Under the pieces are notes generated by a model. The model saw nothing but the letters and a program-made list of their open reading frames with translations. It had not been told where the DNA came from and did not search any database. From JALYUA01 sp038239305 (GTDB taxonomy: Bacteria > Acidobacteriota > Thermoanaerobaculia > UBA5066 > Gp7-AA6), in NCBI GenBank assembly GCA_038239305.1, contig JBBSEW010000004.1:1-64000 (forward strand): a stretch of 64,000 nucleotides of DNA, written 5' to 3'. This document shows, piece after piece, positions 1 to 8,738 of the stretch. The position numbers were made by a program, and so were the translations under genes. How positions within the stretch are numbered: position 1 is the stretch's first letter; each line of letters starts with the position of its first letter.

Positions 1-110
1 AGGCTCCTCCTTCCCTCCGGTCAGGAGACTCCTCCCGTTGCGAGCGGTTGGATCGGCCGGGCTCGTCGAGGGAGTTGCGCCGCCTGACTTCGGCCGGGGC
101 GTCGCCTTCC

Positions 111-131
111 CCCTCTCCCGGCGGGAGAGGG
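111..131. repeat. Dispersed hairpin CCCTCTCCC-GGC-GGGAGAGGG
   Basis: Perfect 9-base stem with a 3-base loop. The identical 21 bases recur at 8112-8132, and a one-mismatch version lies at 29036-29056. All copies are intergenic, so this is a dispersed REP-like element rather than a gene-specific terminator; no T-run follows. Confidence 0.8.
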
Positions 132-202
132 CGGGGGGGCGCATCCCATCGCGTTCAGAATAGCCGGCGCAGCGGTCCCCGCTCTTCTTCGATTTCCCGT
201 TG

Positions 203-254
203 ATTCGATCGTTTGATTGATCGCGAGATCATGAGATCGCGAGATATCGAGATT
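203..254. repeat. 52-base GATC-rich dispersed repeat, copy 1
   Basis: Begins ATTCGATCGTT and ends GAGATT. The reverse complement of 52309-52360 matches it over the whole 52 bases with only a few differences, and 8191-8232 shares a 31-base identical core. It is internally near-palindromic (GATCGCGAGATCATGAGATC). Confidence 0.85.
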
Positions 255-293
255 CGAACCGGAGCGCGCCGTCGCACTTAGTCTTTCCTCTCT

Positions 294-1058
294 CTAGTTT
301 GCCGTTCTCGCCGCCGGCGCCTTGGACACCGGCCCGGGAGGCAGCCGCTTTTCTGCCGGAAGGGGTATCGGTTTTTGGTTTACTGCCGGCACCGGCGTGG
401 TGAAGATGGCAACCAGCGCTTTCTGCCGGATTTCCTTTACCCACCTCGCCGCCTCTTCGTCGTAGATCCGCTGCTGCGACTGGCGGCGCATCTGATCCGC
501 CACCGCCTCGAACGGCTCGGCATTCCTTCCCGCGGCGTTTCTCTCCGGAACGTAGTGCTTGTCGTACTCCTCCCGCGCGCGATCCTCGTCCGCCACCGCG
601 ATCGGGCGGAACCGCTCCTGGAGGTAGTTCTGCACGACGATCTGGCGCTCGAGAGCCGCCCGGACCTCGTCGACGGTCATGCCCGCGGCGGCGAACTCCG
701 TGGCGGGATCCCGCCCGGCCGCCTCCAGGCGGGCGCGGAGGCTCTTCATCGCGGCGTCGATGGAGGCGGGCTCGGGCGTCGCGGGGCCGAACCTCTGCGC
801 CTCGCGATATTGGAGGCGCTGGTCGATCAGGGCGTCGAGCACCCGGCCGCGAAACGCCGCCTCCGGCTCGCCCGGCTCCGGAGAGATCGCGGAGACCGCC
901 ATCGCCTTGCGCACCTCGCTCTCGGGAATCGCGACCTCGTCCACCGTCGCGGCGATCCGGTCCACGATCTGCTCGGACGCGGTCCCCGCGGCGGGTCCAG
1001 CAGCGAAGAACGCGCCGGCGCACGCGAGAACGAGGGCGGACCGTCCGAGCCGGCGCAT
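294..1058 (-). CDS. SurA N-terminal domain periplasmic chaperone-like protein
   Basis: A 254-residue exported protein. Residues 1-27 form a signal peptide (basic MRRLGR, then an Ala-rich core). The following DRIAATVDEVAIPESEV and long amphipathic helices match the SurA/PpiD N-terminal chaperone domain, which binds unfolded outer-membrane proteins. No parvulin isomerase domain is visible, so it probably acts as a holdase only. The ATG at 1058 was chosen because it begins the signal peptide and lies 6 bases after a TATGAT box; an upstream in-frame start would add 40 unrelated residues. It is divergent from rsmI. The Pro-rich C-terminal tail is unusual. Confidence 0.75.
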   Translation of the reverse strand: MRRLGRSALVLACAGAFFAAGPAAGTASEQIVDRIAATVDEVAIPESEVRKAMAVSAISPEPGEPEAAFRGRVLDALIDQRLQYREAQRFGPATPEPASIDAAMKSLRARLEAAGRDPATEFAAAGMTVDEVRAALERQIVVQNYLQERFRPIAVADEDRAREEYDKHYVPERNAAGRNAEPFEAVADQMRRQSQQRIYDEEAARWVKEIRQKALVAIFTTPVPAVNQKPIPLPAEKRLPPGPVSKAPAARTAN

Positions 1059-1064
1059 CCCATC

Positions 1065-1095
1065 ATCATACCGGCTCGAATCCGCATGGTATTTT
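1065..1095. promoter_or_regulatory. Divergent leaderless-type promoters of the surA-like gene and rsmI
   Basis: On the minus strand TATGAT (1065-1070) lies 6 bases before the ATG at 1058. On the plus strand TATTTT (1090-1095) lies 7 bases before the GTG at 1103. Neither gene has a Shine-Dalgarno sequence. Transcription would therefore start at or next to each start codon. No clear -35 boxes are seen. Confidence 0.45.
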
Positions 1096-1102
1096 CGAGG
1101 TC

Positions 1103-1960
1103 GTGGAGGGACAGAAGCGCCGCGGAGCCCTCTGGGTCGTCGGAACGCCGATCGGAAATCTCGAAGACCTTTCGCCACGGGCGCTCCGGGTGCTCAGGTC
1201 CGCGGACGCGATTTTCTGCGAGGACACGCGCGTGACCGCCAAGATCGCCGCGCGGTTTTCCGTGCCCGCAATCCGGATCTCCTGCCCCGCTCCCCGGGAG
1301 GCGTCCCGCGAGCCCGAGCTCCTGAGGCGACTGGCGGACGGCGAGAGCGTGGCCCTCGTTTCCGATGCCGGCATGCCGGCGATGCCCGCGCCGGGCCCCC
1401 GGCGCGGGGCCGCCGCGGCGGCCGCCGGCTTTCCCGTCTTCGTGGTGCCGGGGCCGTCGGCCGTGTCCGCGGCTCTCGCCCTGTCCGGGCTCGCGGCCGC
1501 CCCGCACGTCTTCCTGGGCTTCCTGCCGTCCCGCAGGGGCGAGCGCCGGCGCGCGCTCGAAGGCCGCGCCGGATCTCCGGACACGCTCGTCTGGTTCGAG
1601 TCGCCGCATCGCCTCGTCGATTCGCTCGCGGACGCCGCGGACGTGCTCGGCGCGCGGTGGGCGTGCGTGGCTCGCGAGCTCACCAAGCTCCACGAAGAAG
1701 TCGTGCGGGGAACTCTGCCGGAGGTCGCCTCGGCTTTCGCCGCACGGACGGAAGTCCGGGGCGAGATCACCGTCGTCGTCGAGGGCCGTCCGGGCCAGGC
1801 CGAGCCGCTGACGGAGGCCGATCTCGACCGGGCGATCCGGGAGGCCCTGGCGCGGGGAGAGGACAAGCGCTCGATCGCCCGGGAGCTCGCGGCGATTTCG
1901 GGACGCCCTGCCCGGGAGATCTACGCGCGGGCGGTGAGATTGGGCGGCTCTGAATCCTGA
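1103..1960 (+). CDS. rsmI: 16S rRNA 2'-O-methyltransferase RsmI (C1402)
   Basis: A 285-residue SAM-dependent methyltransferase of the tetrapyrrole-methylase fold that modifies C1402 of 16S rRNA. Visible family signatures are GTPIGNLEDLSPRA near the N-terminus, CEDTR (39-43), VVPGPSA (114-120), FLPSRRGERR, and TLVWFESPHRL. Oddly, the otherwise near-invariant SDAGTPxISDPG segment reads DAGMPAMPAPG at residues 88-98, with length preserved. The GTG start fits the first conserved residues and follows a TATTTT box by 7 bases. It is divergent from the SurA-like gene. Confidence 0.9.
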   Translation: MEGQKRRGALWVVGTPIGNLEDLSPRALRVLRSADAIFCEDTRVTAKIAARFSVPAIRISCPAPREASREPELLRRLADGESVALVSDAGMPAMPAPGPRRGAAAAAAGFPVFVVPGPSAVSAALALSGLAAAPHVFLGFLPSRRGERRRALEGRAGSPDTLVWFESPHRLVDSLADAADVLGARWACVARELTKLHEEVVRGTLPEVASAFAARTEVRGEITVVVEGRPGQAEPLTEADLDRAIREALARGEDKRSIARELAAISGRPAREIYARAVRLGGSES

Positions 1961-1991
1961 GTTCTGAGCTCTGAGCTCGGTGTTCTGAGTT
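1957..1991. repeat. Short degenerate tandem repeat CTGAGTT/CTGAGCT
   Basis: Four imperfect copies of CTGAG(T/C)T(C) immediately after, and overlapping, the rsmI stop codon. One of many locus-specific short repeats in the gaps of this window. No further homologous copy was found here. Confidence 0.6.
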
Positions 1992-2046
1992 CCGGGTTAT
2001 CCGTTCGCGGTTTCTTTGCCGGGAGGCGAGGGCGGGCGATCGGTAC

Positions 2047-5000
2047 TCATGGCTCGTCACTCCGAACTAACTCCTCACGACGGACGGCTGTTCCCGCTCG
2101 CTCCCTCGGCCGAAAACCCACGAGCGCCAGCGCCATGGCGGCTACGAGAACGAGCCCGAGGATTCCCGAGATCCGGTCGGGAGCCGCCGGCTCGGCGATG
2201 AGACTCGCGGCGGCCGATCCGCCGAAAGCGAGCGCCCCGAAAAAGACCCACGCGGCGACGTGATCGCGCAGGAGAAAGAACGCACATACGAAAAGCCAGA
2301 AAAGCAGGGCGAGAGAGTTGCCCAGGCCGCCGAGGAGCTCGGCGGCCGAGTGCGGCGCGGAGGGAAGGAGCGCCACGACGAGGAGGAACGCGAGCCCGAT
2401 GCGGGCCGGAGTCCGCCGGAAGAACGGATCCTCGTTTCCCAGGGACACGGCCGAGGCCGCCGTCGCAATCAGGAATAACGCCATCGCCGCGCCCGCCAGC
2501 ACTGTGACCGCCGGCACCGCCCGGTCGAGCGATCCGGGAAGGGACGGATCGACGCGGAAGAGCGACGGCACGGCGCGCTCCGCCACCTCGAACAGCCGGC
2601 GCAATCCCGCCAGCCCGGCCGCCGCGATCACGGCGCGCAGGATTGCGTCCGGAAGAGTCCCCTGCCGGCGGAGCGCACGCCGCCAACCCGGTCGGGCGCT
2701 CGAAAAGAACACGAACGCGATCGCGGCTCCGCAGAGAATCAGGAGCCAGCCGATCGCGAGCGACAGCGCCGCCGAGAACTCGAATGTCGAGAGCGCCAGC
2801 TCCGTCGGATACTGGCGCAGAAGTCCCGGAAACCGGCTGGCGAGCGCGGCCGCGGCGATCAGCGCAACGGGAAGAAGCGGGCGGATCAGGCCGCGCCACC
2901 GGAATTCCGGGCGCCGCACGGCCTTCAGGAACGACAGCACCGCGAATCCGAGCAGCGACCCCAGCGCGACGACCTTCAGGCCGATCTGCAGCCAGTCGAG
3001 CGCCGTGCGCCGGCGCTCCTGCTCGAGGAACCTCTCGGGCACATGGAGGGAGGCATAGAAGGAGGAGAGGCGGCTTCCCTGGAAGACGGCCGTCAGCCGC
3101 GGCGCCGCGTCGGCGACCGCGAGCGTTCGGGACTCGAGCGAGACCGTCGTGTCGATCCGTTTGGGACGCGCGCGGGTCCCGACCTCGAGAACGCGGTAGT
3201 CCGCGGCCGGGTACCCGAGAGCCGCCGCCGCACCGAGGGACCGCTCCCGGGCCCTCGCATCGGACGGAGGCGGCCCGCCCGGCGCCGACTCCTCGCGCGG
3301 ATCCAGAAATCCGATCACGCGGGCGCGGCGCGGATCCACGAACACCTTCCACTCCTCCTTCTTGCCCGGCTCGACGAACCGCGTCACCCAGAAATTGAGG
3401 GGAAGGGCCGATTGCGCGAGGCGTCGAAACGCTGCGGCGCCGCCGTGGCTGACGACGTATCGCGCGCCCGCATCAGAGAAGGGCGTCATGCGGCCGCTGA
3501 CGGCCGGGGCCTCGTCCCGCACCTCGGCATCGTCGGCGAAACCGGTTCCCCCGTACGACACCGTCCGGAACCGAGAGGGGTCCACGCCGTTCGCTCGGAG
3601 GAAGGCTTGCGAGATTTCCTCCGCCCGGGCTCGACCGATCCGATCCTCCGTGGGAGCGCGGGGCGAGACGGGGACGAGCCACGACGCGAGAAGAAGGATG
3701 GCGGCGGCGCCTGTTGCGATCAAAATTCGCGGCCTCAGGGCTCGCACCGGCCGAACGGGCTCGGCGGACAGCACGGGCGCGGGAGGAGGTGCGGCCGTCC
3801 CTTCATCGCCGTTCGTCAGCCCGGCCTCGGGAAGGAACCCGCCGTGCCGCGCGGCCAGCACGACGGCGGCGACGAGCGGCACGAGGAGGATTCCCGCGGC
3901 GAGCCCTCCGGAGACGACGTAGTAGGTGTCGCCGGAACGCAGCATGACGAGAGCCGTGTACAGGGCATCGACGGTGAAGTGCCAGACGAGAAGTGGAAGC
4001 ACGCCGAAGCGCATCATCACGAGCCCCATCACGATGCCCGCGCAGCCGACTTCGACTCCCCGGATGTAGAAGGGCTGGTTCGGATACGCGGAATGGCCGA
4101 ACCCCCAGATCACGGCGGGGAGAATGATCGCCACATACCGGCCGGCCCCGAGCCGTTTCAGGAAGGAGATCGAAAACATCCGGCTGATGCCCTCTTCCGA
4201 GACAGCGGGCAGGAACCCGATCAGGAGGACGGTCGCCCAGGGGAAAGCGGTCGAAAGCATGTCGCTGTAGTTGACGTCGGCGGGCGCCCACGCGCCGAAG
4301 TGCGCCGCGACGACGTAGAAGACGGCCTGATACGCGCAGAAAAAGGCGACCAGCGCATACCCGAGGAGAACCCCGCGCAGAAACCGGCGCGAGCGGAGGC
4401 CGCGCAGCGAGAAGATCTTCGAAAGCGACATCTGGCTCCGGAACGCCTCGCGGTAGGGCGGCTCCGCGGCCGCGATGACGCACGCGATGCCGGCGCCGGT
4501 CGCGATGGCTCCCAGGATTCCGAGCACGAGCTGGCTCGCCAGATGGCTCGAGAGCGGGCTCGCCGTGTCGTATTCGTAGAACGTGAGCGGCAGGTTGTTC
4601 AGCACCGAGAGGAGCCCGAGCACGAAACCCGCAAGCCCGAACCCGGCGACGAGTCTCCATCGCACGTCCTTGCGCGTGATCCGCGAGATGAGCACGCCGA
4701 GCATCGCGAGAACCGTCAGGAGAAGGCCGAATGTGGCCGCCTGTCCCGCCGCTTCGTTCTTCGAACGGAGAGCCTTGTAGTCCCGCTGCCACGCTTCGGG
4801 CACGTGCAGGAACTCTTCGAAACCCGCGACCTCGCCTCCGAGGACGACCGTCCGATAACGCACGGTGGCATCCTTCATCCGGAAGCCGGACTTCTCATCG
4901 ACGAAAGTCCAGTCGGTCCGGTGAGGGCGCGACGTCGGGAATGCCTCGATCGTCGTGAGCGCGGCGGCCGGAAGGCCCCGTGTCGCGAGGAACGCGGATG

Positions 5001-5472
5001 CCAGAGATCGGGCCTTGTCCCGCGAGAGGCTCGGACCGGCCGCGTCTTCGCGCCGGACGGACTCCCAGGAAACCAGGTCGCCCTGCGGCGTGATCGAGAC
5101 GCGCTCCTCCTCCTTCACGCCGGATCGAAACCACCGCATGCCCCAACGCCAGACCTTCGCGTCGCGGCCGTAGAACCGGGAGGCTTTCTCGAGGCCGAGC
5201 TCGCGCTCGAGATACACCTTCGGCTCGTCCTCCACGTCGAAGCGGCTCGCGAAGCGAGTGCCCGCAATCGGCCGGGCACGGGAGGCGAGGAAACGCTCCG
5301 CGATCCGGCGAGCCTCTGCGCGGGGAACGCGGAACTCGATCGAGGCTTCCGGAAATGCCCGCGAGTAGAGCGCGGCGGTGACGGCGGCGCCGGCGGCGAT
5401 CAGGGCGATACAGAGCCCGATGAATCGCCAGTCGCGCGGCGAAAGCCTCTCGACGGGTTGCTCCTGGAGCAT
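2047..5472 (-). CDS. Giant CPBP-family intramembrane protease with duplicated extracytoplasmic modules
   Basis: A 1141-residue polytopic membrane protein. Residues 365-510 form a CPBP (Abi/Rce1-type) protease core with the glutamates and arginine of EEGISR (E426, E427, R431), FGH (H460) and WHFTVD (H498), the expected metal/catalytic residues. The N-terminus has a membrane segment (17-36) and two PepSY-like modules (around 50-65 and 150-165). A second half (around 600-1141) repeats the plan: a membrane segment, two similar modules (GRARAEEISQAFL and a later one), then about ten more membrane helices without protease residues. CPBP proteins are usually 200-350 residues, so this is an extreme fusion or internal duplication. 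Its substrate is unknown. Transcribed with the SDR gene 26 bases upstream. Confidence 0.8.
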   Translation of the reverse strand: MLQEQPVERLSPRDWRFIGLCIALIAAGAAVTAALYSRAFPEASIEFRVPRAEARRIAERFLASRARPIAGTRFASRFDVEDEPKVYLERELGLEKASRFYGRDAKVWRWGMRWFRSGVKEEERVSITPQGDLVSWESVRREDAAGPSLSRDKARSLASAFLATRGLPAAALTTIEAFPTSRPHRTDWTFVDEKSGFRMKDATVRYRTVVLGGEVAGFEEFLHVPEAWQRDYKALRSKNEAAGQAATFGLLLTVLAMLGVLISRITRKDVRWRLVAGFGLAGFVLGLLSVLNNLPLTFYEYDTASPLSSHLASQLVLGILGAIATGAGIACVIAAAEPPYREAFRSQMSLSKIFSLRGLRSRRFLRGVLLGYALVAFFCAYQAVFYVVAAHFGAWAPADVNYSDMLSTAFPWATVLLIGFLPAVSEEGISRMFSISFLKRLGAGRYVAIILPAVIWGFGHSAYPNQPFYIRGVEVGCAGIVMGLVMMRFGVLPLLVWHFTVDALYTALVMLRSGDTYYVVSGGLAAGILLVPLVAAVVLAARHGGFLPEAGLTNGDEGTAAPPPAPVLSAEPVRPVRALRPRILIATGAAAILLLASWLVPVSPRAPTEDRIGRARAEEISQAFLRANGVDPSRFRTVSYGGTGFADDAEVRDEAPAVSGRMTPFSDAGARYVVSHGGAAAFRRLAQSALPLNFWVTRFVEPGKKEEWKVFVDPRRARVIGFLDPREESAPGGPPPSDARARERSLGAAAALGYPAADYRVLEVGTRARPKRIDTTVSLESRTLAVADAAPRLTAVFQGSRLSSFYASLHVPERFLEQERRRTALDWLQIGLKVVALGSLLGFAVLSFLKAVRRPEFRWRGLIRPLLPVALIAAAALASRFPGLLRQYPTELALSTFEFSAALSLAIGWLLILCGAAIAFVFFSSARPGWRRALRRQGTLPDAILRAVIAAAGLAGLRRLFEVAERAVPSLFRVDPSLPGSLDRAVPAVTVLAGAAMALFLIATAASAVSLGNEDPFFRRTPARIGLAFLLVVALLPSAPHSAAELLGGLGNSLALLFWLFVCAFFLLRDHVAAWVFFGALAFGGSAAASLIAEPAAPDRISGILGLVLVAAMALALVGFRPRERAGTAVRREELVRSDEP

Positions 5473-5498
5473 AGGGCTCGGCCTCCGGCTCGTCCGGC

Positions 5499-6269
5499 TC
5501 AGCCGGCGAGCACGCTTCCGCCATTGACGTTGACGATTTCACCCTGCACATGGCGCGCGAGATCGGAGACGAGGAACAGCACGGGGCCGGCGATGTCCCG
5601 CGGCGAGGCGATGCGCCCGACAGGGATGCCGCTCTCGATCTCGAGGCGACGCGCCGCATCGGCGAACGTGGCTTCGGTCATACCGGTCTCGACCCACCCC
5701 GGCGCGACGCAATTGACCCGTATGCCGCGAGGGCCGAGCTCGGCCGCGAGGGACTTCGTATACGAGATCAGGGCTCCCTTCGACGCGGCGTACGCCGAGT
5801 GGCGCGCCTCCCCCCGCTGGGCGGCGGTGGAAGAGATGAAGACGATCGATCCGCGGGTCGCGGCGAGATGCGGGACCGCGGCGTCGGTCACGAGAAAGCT
5901 GCCCCGCACGTTGACGCCGAGTGCGCGGTCCCAGACGGCGAGATCCCCACGGCCCGCCTCGTCTTCTTCCCAGACGCCGGCGTTGTTGACGAGGATGTCC
6001 AGACGCTCCCACGCGGCGATCACGTCCCGGACGAGCTGGCGGGCATGGACGGGATCCGAAACGTCCCCCGCGAGGGCCATCGCCTCCCCGCCCTCCGCGC
6101 GGAGGTCGCGGACGAGAGCGTTCGCCGCCGACTCGTCCTCGCGGTAATTGATGGCGACCCGGGCTCCGGCCCGGCAGAGCTCCCGGGAGACCGCGCGGCC
6201 TATGCCGCGGGAACCGCCCGTGACGAGAGCGGTGCGGGGAGCCAGATCGAGGGTGAAACGTTCCGCCAA
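5499..6269 (-). CDS. Short-chain dehydrogenase/reductase, FabG-like
   Basis: A 256-residue NAD(P)-dependent oxidoreductase of the classical SDR family. It shows the cofactor motif TGGSRGIG (17-24), the structural NNAG motif, a catalytic Ser in ISSTAAQRG and the YAASK active-site Tyr-Lys pair. RVNCVAPGWVETGM and the C-terminal NVNGG are typical of 3-oxoacyl-ACP reductases. The substrate cannot be fixed from sequence; fatty-acid or polyhydroxyalkanoate-type reduction is plausible. The start is TTG at 6269; a TAATAT box (6280-6285) lies 10 bases upstream. It lies between holA and the CPBP gene on the same strand. Confidence 0.85.
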   Translation of the reverse strand: MAERFTLDLAPRTALVTGGSRGIGRAVSRELCRAGARVAINYREDESAANALVRDLRAEGGEAMALAGDVSDPVHARQLVRDVIAAWERLDILVNNAGVWEEDEAGRGDLAVWDRALGVNVRGSFLVTDAAVPHLAATRGSIVFISSTAAQRGEARHSAYAASKGALISYTKSLAAELGPRGIRVNCVAPGWVETGMTEATFADAARRLEIESGIPVGRIASPRDIAGPVLFLVSDLARHVQGEIVNVNGGSVLAG

Positions 6270-6430
6270 GCTGGTGCGTATATTAGATTAGAGACTGACC
6301 CACCCCACGCCGGCCGGCGCTGCGAGAGCAGCGTCCGGCTCCCGCTGTCCGATTCTGTCTTTTCCTGTCTCGTGGACATCTCACGGACGCGACAAAGTGG
6401 CAGCACCGGTACGCGTGCCGTGCCTGAGGT

Positions 6431-7777
6431 TCAGCGGCGGCTGGCCACGAGCTCCGCCACCCAGACCGTCAGCGTCTCGATCGGAGGAGCGGAATTCTTC
6501 AGTGCGACGTCCGCCTGGGCCGCGCGCGCGAGGGCCCGGGCGAGCTCCTTCACGGTGAACTTCGATGCGCGCTGAGCGGCTTTAAACCACAGATACCCCG
6601 TGATCTGACCTTGCGCGTTCGTGAACGGGGAGCGGCCGAAAGGCGCCACCGGTTCCGCGAGACGCGGCAGCACGCGCGCCTGGAACGCGGGATAGCTCAT
6701 GTTCGCGTCGAACCGATCGCCGAGCGCGGCGCGGATCATCAGCATGCGCCGGACTTCCGTGGCCACCATCCCGAGGAGGATTACCGGCCAGTACGCATCC
6801 GCATCGACAGGACGGTCGCCGGCCCGGATCGGCCGGTCCGAGAAGAGGCGCGTCAGGCGCGCGAGCGCGTCCGCCGCGTCGCGCCTCCCGATCGCGTCGA
6901 AGAACGGATAGACGTCCTCGGAGGCGGCGTCCTCGACGTTCTGCCGCACGTCGGATGCCGACACGCGCCCGCCGGAGCCTGCCATGTCGAGCAGCTTGTC
7001 GAGCTCCGCCGCGAACATCTGGGGGTCGCGATCCGTCTGCACGAGCAGCCTTTGTACGGCGTCGGAATCGACGGCGACCTCGCGGTCCTTCGCGCGCGAG
7101 CGCGCGAGCCGGATGAGCGCGTCGCCGGGGTCCTTTCCGACGGAGGCCTCGAAGACGAGCCCCCGTTTCGCGATCTCGGCCACGAGACCCACGCCGGCCG
7201 GGGGCGCGGTCGCGGTCAACAGCGCCACGGTTCCCTCATTGCCGCGCTCGAGCAGAAGCCGGACCGCGGCCTGAAGCGCCAGGGATCCGCCCTTCTCCTC
7301 GGGAAGCTCCCGCAGGATTTCGGCCAGCGCCGGGGCATCCTCTTTACGGCGGATTTTCTTCGCGGCCGCCTCCGCCGTTTCGAGCGGATCGGATCCCGCG
7401 GCCAGATCGACGGCTGTCAGGAGCGCGCGCACGTGACGAAACGCCTCCCGGCGCCCGGCCGGACTTCCCTTGGCCCACGCCGCGAGCGCCGCCGTCAGCA
7501 GCTTTCCCGGAGTCTCGGTGCCGAGCACCCGGCCGATGTCCGCCTGCACCACGCGGCGAGGTGAAAAGAGCGATCGGTTGAGAAGCGCCTCGGCGATCGC
7601 GTCGGCGGGAGCGTCATCGTCGAATCGCAGGACCTCCGCGTCACCGCTCGAAAGCCTCTCCAGAATCTGAGCCGCAGCCTCCTCGACGAAAAACGCGACG
7701 TCCCCCGTCACGAGAACGACAGACGGCGCAGTCCCGAACTCGGGAATGGCGGAAGCGGAAAATTCGACCTTGGGCAC
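6431..7777 (-). CDS. holA: DNA polymerase III subunit delta
   Basis: A 448-residue clamp-loader subunit that opens the sliding clamp. The N-terminal region (VVLVTGDVAFFVEEAAAQIL) corresponds to the degenerate AAA+ nucleotide-binding domain of HolA, followed by LFSPRRVV. The central FAAELDKLLD and the C-terminal collar region with FTVKELARALARAAQADVALK are family signatures. It is longer than typical HolA (about 340), with an Ala/Asp-rich insertion around residues 90-170. The GTG start at 7777 lies 6 bases after a TAGACT box and there is no ribosome-binding site, suggesting leaderless translation. Confidence 0.85.
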   Translation of the reverse strand: MPKVEFSASAIPEFGTAPSVVLVTGDVAFFVEEAAAQILERLSSGDAEVLRFDDDAPADAIAEALLNRSLFSPRRVVQADIGRVLGTETPGKLLTAALAAWAKGSPAGRREAFRHVRALLTAVDLAAGSDPLETAEAAAKKIRRKEDAPALAEILRELPEEKGGSLALQAAVRLLLERGNEGTVALLTATAPPAGVGLVAEIAKRGLVFEASVGKDPGDALIRLARSRAKDREVAVDSDAVQRLLVQTDRDPQMFAAELDKLLDMAGSGGRVSASDVRQNVEDAASEDVYPFFDAIGRRDAADALARLTRLFSDRPIRAGDRPVDADAYWPVILLGMVATEVRRMLMIRAALGDRFDANMSYPAFQARVLPRLAEPVAPFGRSPFTNAQGQITGYLWFKAAQRASKFTVKELARALARAAQADVALKNSAPPIETLTVWVAELVASRR

Positions 7778-7783
7778 CGAAGG

Positions 7784-7789
7784 AGTCTA
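7784..7789 (-). promoter_or_regulatory. Putative -10 box TAGACT of holA
   Basis: TAGACT sits 6 bases before the GTG of holA. The same box in the same position precedes tig, the TMTC-like gene and merR. No good -35 hexamer is present. Confidence 0.4.
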
Positions 7790-8111
7790 ACCGTCCGAGT
7801 CGCGAAGAACCCGCTGTGATTCGTCCAAGCTTATGGAGATCAGATGTGCTCTCGCGGCGCGAAATCCGCCCGCCGCCGGCTACGCCTCCCTCCCGAGGCA
7901 CGCGGCGGCCTCCATGCTCTAGGGGAAAACCTGGCCGCCGCTCGTCGTTCGGTCGCAGCCGCCGAGAGGCGACAGCTCGACTGCGGTGTGCTCCCTCACT
8001 CATGGCCTCGGCCGGGAGGCTCCGCCGGCGGTGGGCTCCCGGGAGACTCCAGTCAGCCGGGGAAGACTGCAACGACGATCTGCCGATCGCTGTTCTGAAT
8101 GCGGCCCTTCC

Positions 8112-8132
8112 CCCTCTCCCGGCGGGAGAGGG
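8112..8132. repeat. Dispersed CCCTCTCCC hairpin, copy 2
   Basis: Identical over 21 bases to 111-131. Confidence 0.85.
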
Positions 8133-8190
8133 TTGGGGTGAGGGGCTTCTCTCCGCGTCCTATCCCGGCGATCTTCGATAATTGGATAGT

Positions 8191-8232
8191 TCGATTGATC
8201 GCGAGATCATGAGATCGCGAGATCGCGAGATC
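8191..8232. repeat. GATC-rich dispersed repeat, copy 2
   Basis: Shares the 31-base core beginning GATTGATCGCGAGATC with the copy at 203-254, in the same orientation. It ends with an extra GATCGCGA unit. Confidence 0.85.
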
Positions 8233-8250
8233 TCCGGACTCGCCCCTCGG

Positions 8251-8640
8251 TCAGCCCTCGAGAAGTCCCTTCTCAGCGAGCTCCTGGCACTCCACGCAGT
8301 GCGGCGCCCAGGGGACCGCCAGGAGACGCTTTTCGCTCATCACGACCCCGCAGTTCTGGCAGTTGCCGAACGTTCCGTCGTCGATCCGGATGAGGGCCTG
8401 ATCGATCAGGAGGAGCGTGCTGCGGTCGTTGTCTGACAGCGAATAGAGAAACTCTCGCGTATAGGAAGACACCGCCTTGTCGGCGATGTCCTGGGTCGCG
8501 TCGTCGCCCGTCTCTTCCTCGGCGTTGCGCGTTTTCGCGATGTCCGCGGAAAGGCTCGTCTTCTTCTCGTTCAAGAGCCGGCGGAACTTTTCCATCTCTT
8601 TTTTCGGCATCTTGACGGGTTTCGCGGCGCTCGTCGGCAT
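8251..8640 (-). CDS. TraR/DksA-type zinc-finger regulator
   Basis: A 129-residue protein of the DksA/TraR family, which binds the RNA polymerase secondary channel. The N-terminal coiled coil (about 12-75) carries acidic residues near its tip. The C-terminal four-Cys zinc finger reads CQNC (93-96) and CVEC (116-119), with the IDDGTFGNC lead-in typical of the family. An AAGGAAC ribosome-binding site precedes the ATG at 8640. The Lys/Ala-rich N-terminus (KPVKMPKKEMEKFRRLL) resembles the acidobacterial and delta-proteobacterial subgroup. Such proteins modulate rRNA and stress promoters with ppGpp; the target genes are unknown here. Confidence 0.88.
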   Translation of the reverse strand: MPTSAAKPVKMPKKEMEKFRRLLNEKKTSLSADIAKTRNAEEETGDDATQDIADKAVSSYTREFLYSLSDNDRSTLLLIDQALIRIDDGTFGNCQNCGVVMSEKRLLAVPWAPHCVECQELAEKGLLEG

Positions 8641-8738
8641 GGGTTCCTTCTCTTTCTCCCCGCTCCTGCCGGAACACGGGTTCGCTTAGGAACGCGAGAT
8701 CATAACCGAGAATTCCGCGCCGCGCGGCGCGCCCGATG

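Larger units (their letters stand above)
1..293. other. Non-coding left edge with two repeats
   Basis: No reading frame here has protein-like composition. The stretch holds the CCCTCTCCC hairpin (111-131) and a 52-base GATC-rich dispersed element (203-254), both listed separately. It lies beyond the 3' end of the SurA-like gene. Confidence 0.6.
7778..8250. other. 473-base intergenic region with two dispersed repeats
   Basis: Lies between the start of holA and the end of the DksA-like gene. It contains the holA -10 box, the CCCTCTCCC hairpin (8112-8132) and the GATC-rich repeat copy 2 (8191-8232). The remaining frames have no recognisable protein content. Confidence 0.6.

Noticed and set aside
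3043..6147. 1034-codon plus-strand open frame opposite the CPBP and SDR genes
   Set aside because: Arg/Gly/Glu-rich antisense composition with no domain; it spans two real genes on the other strand.
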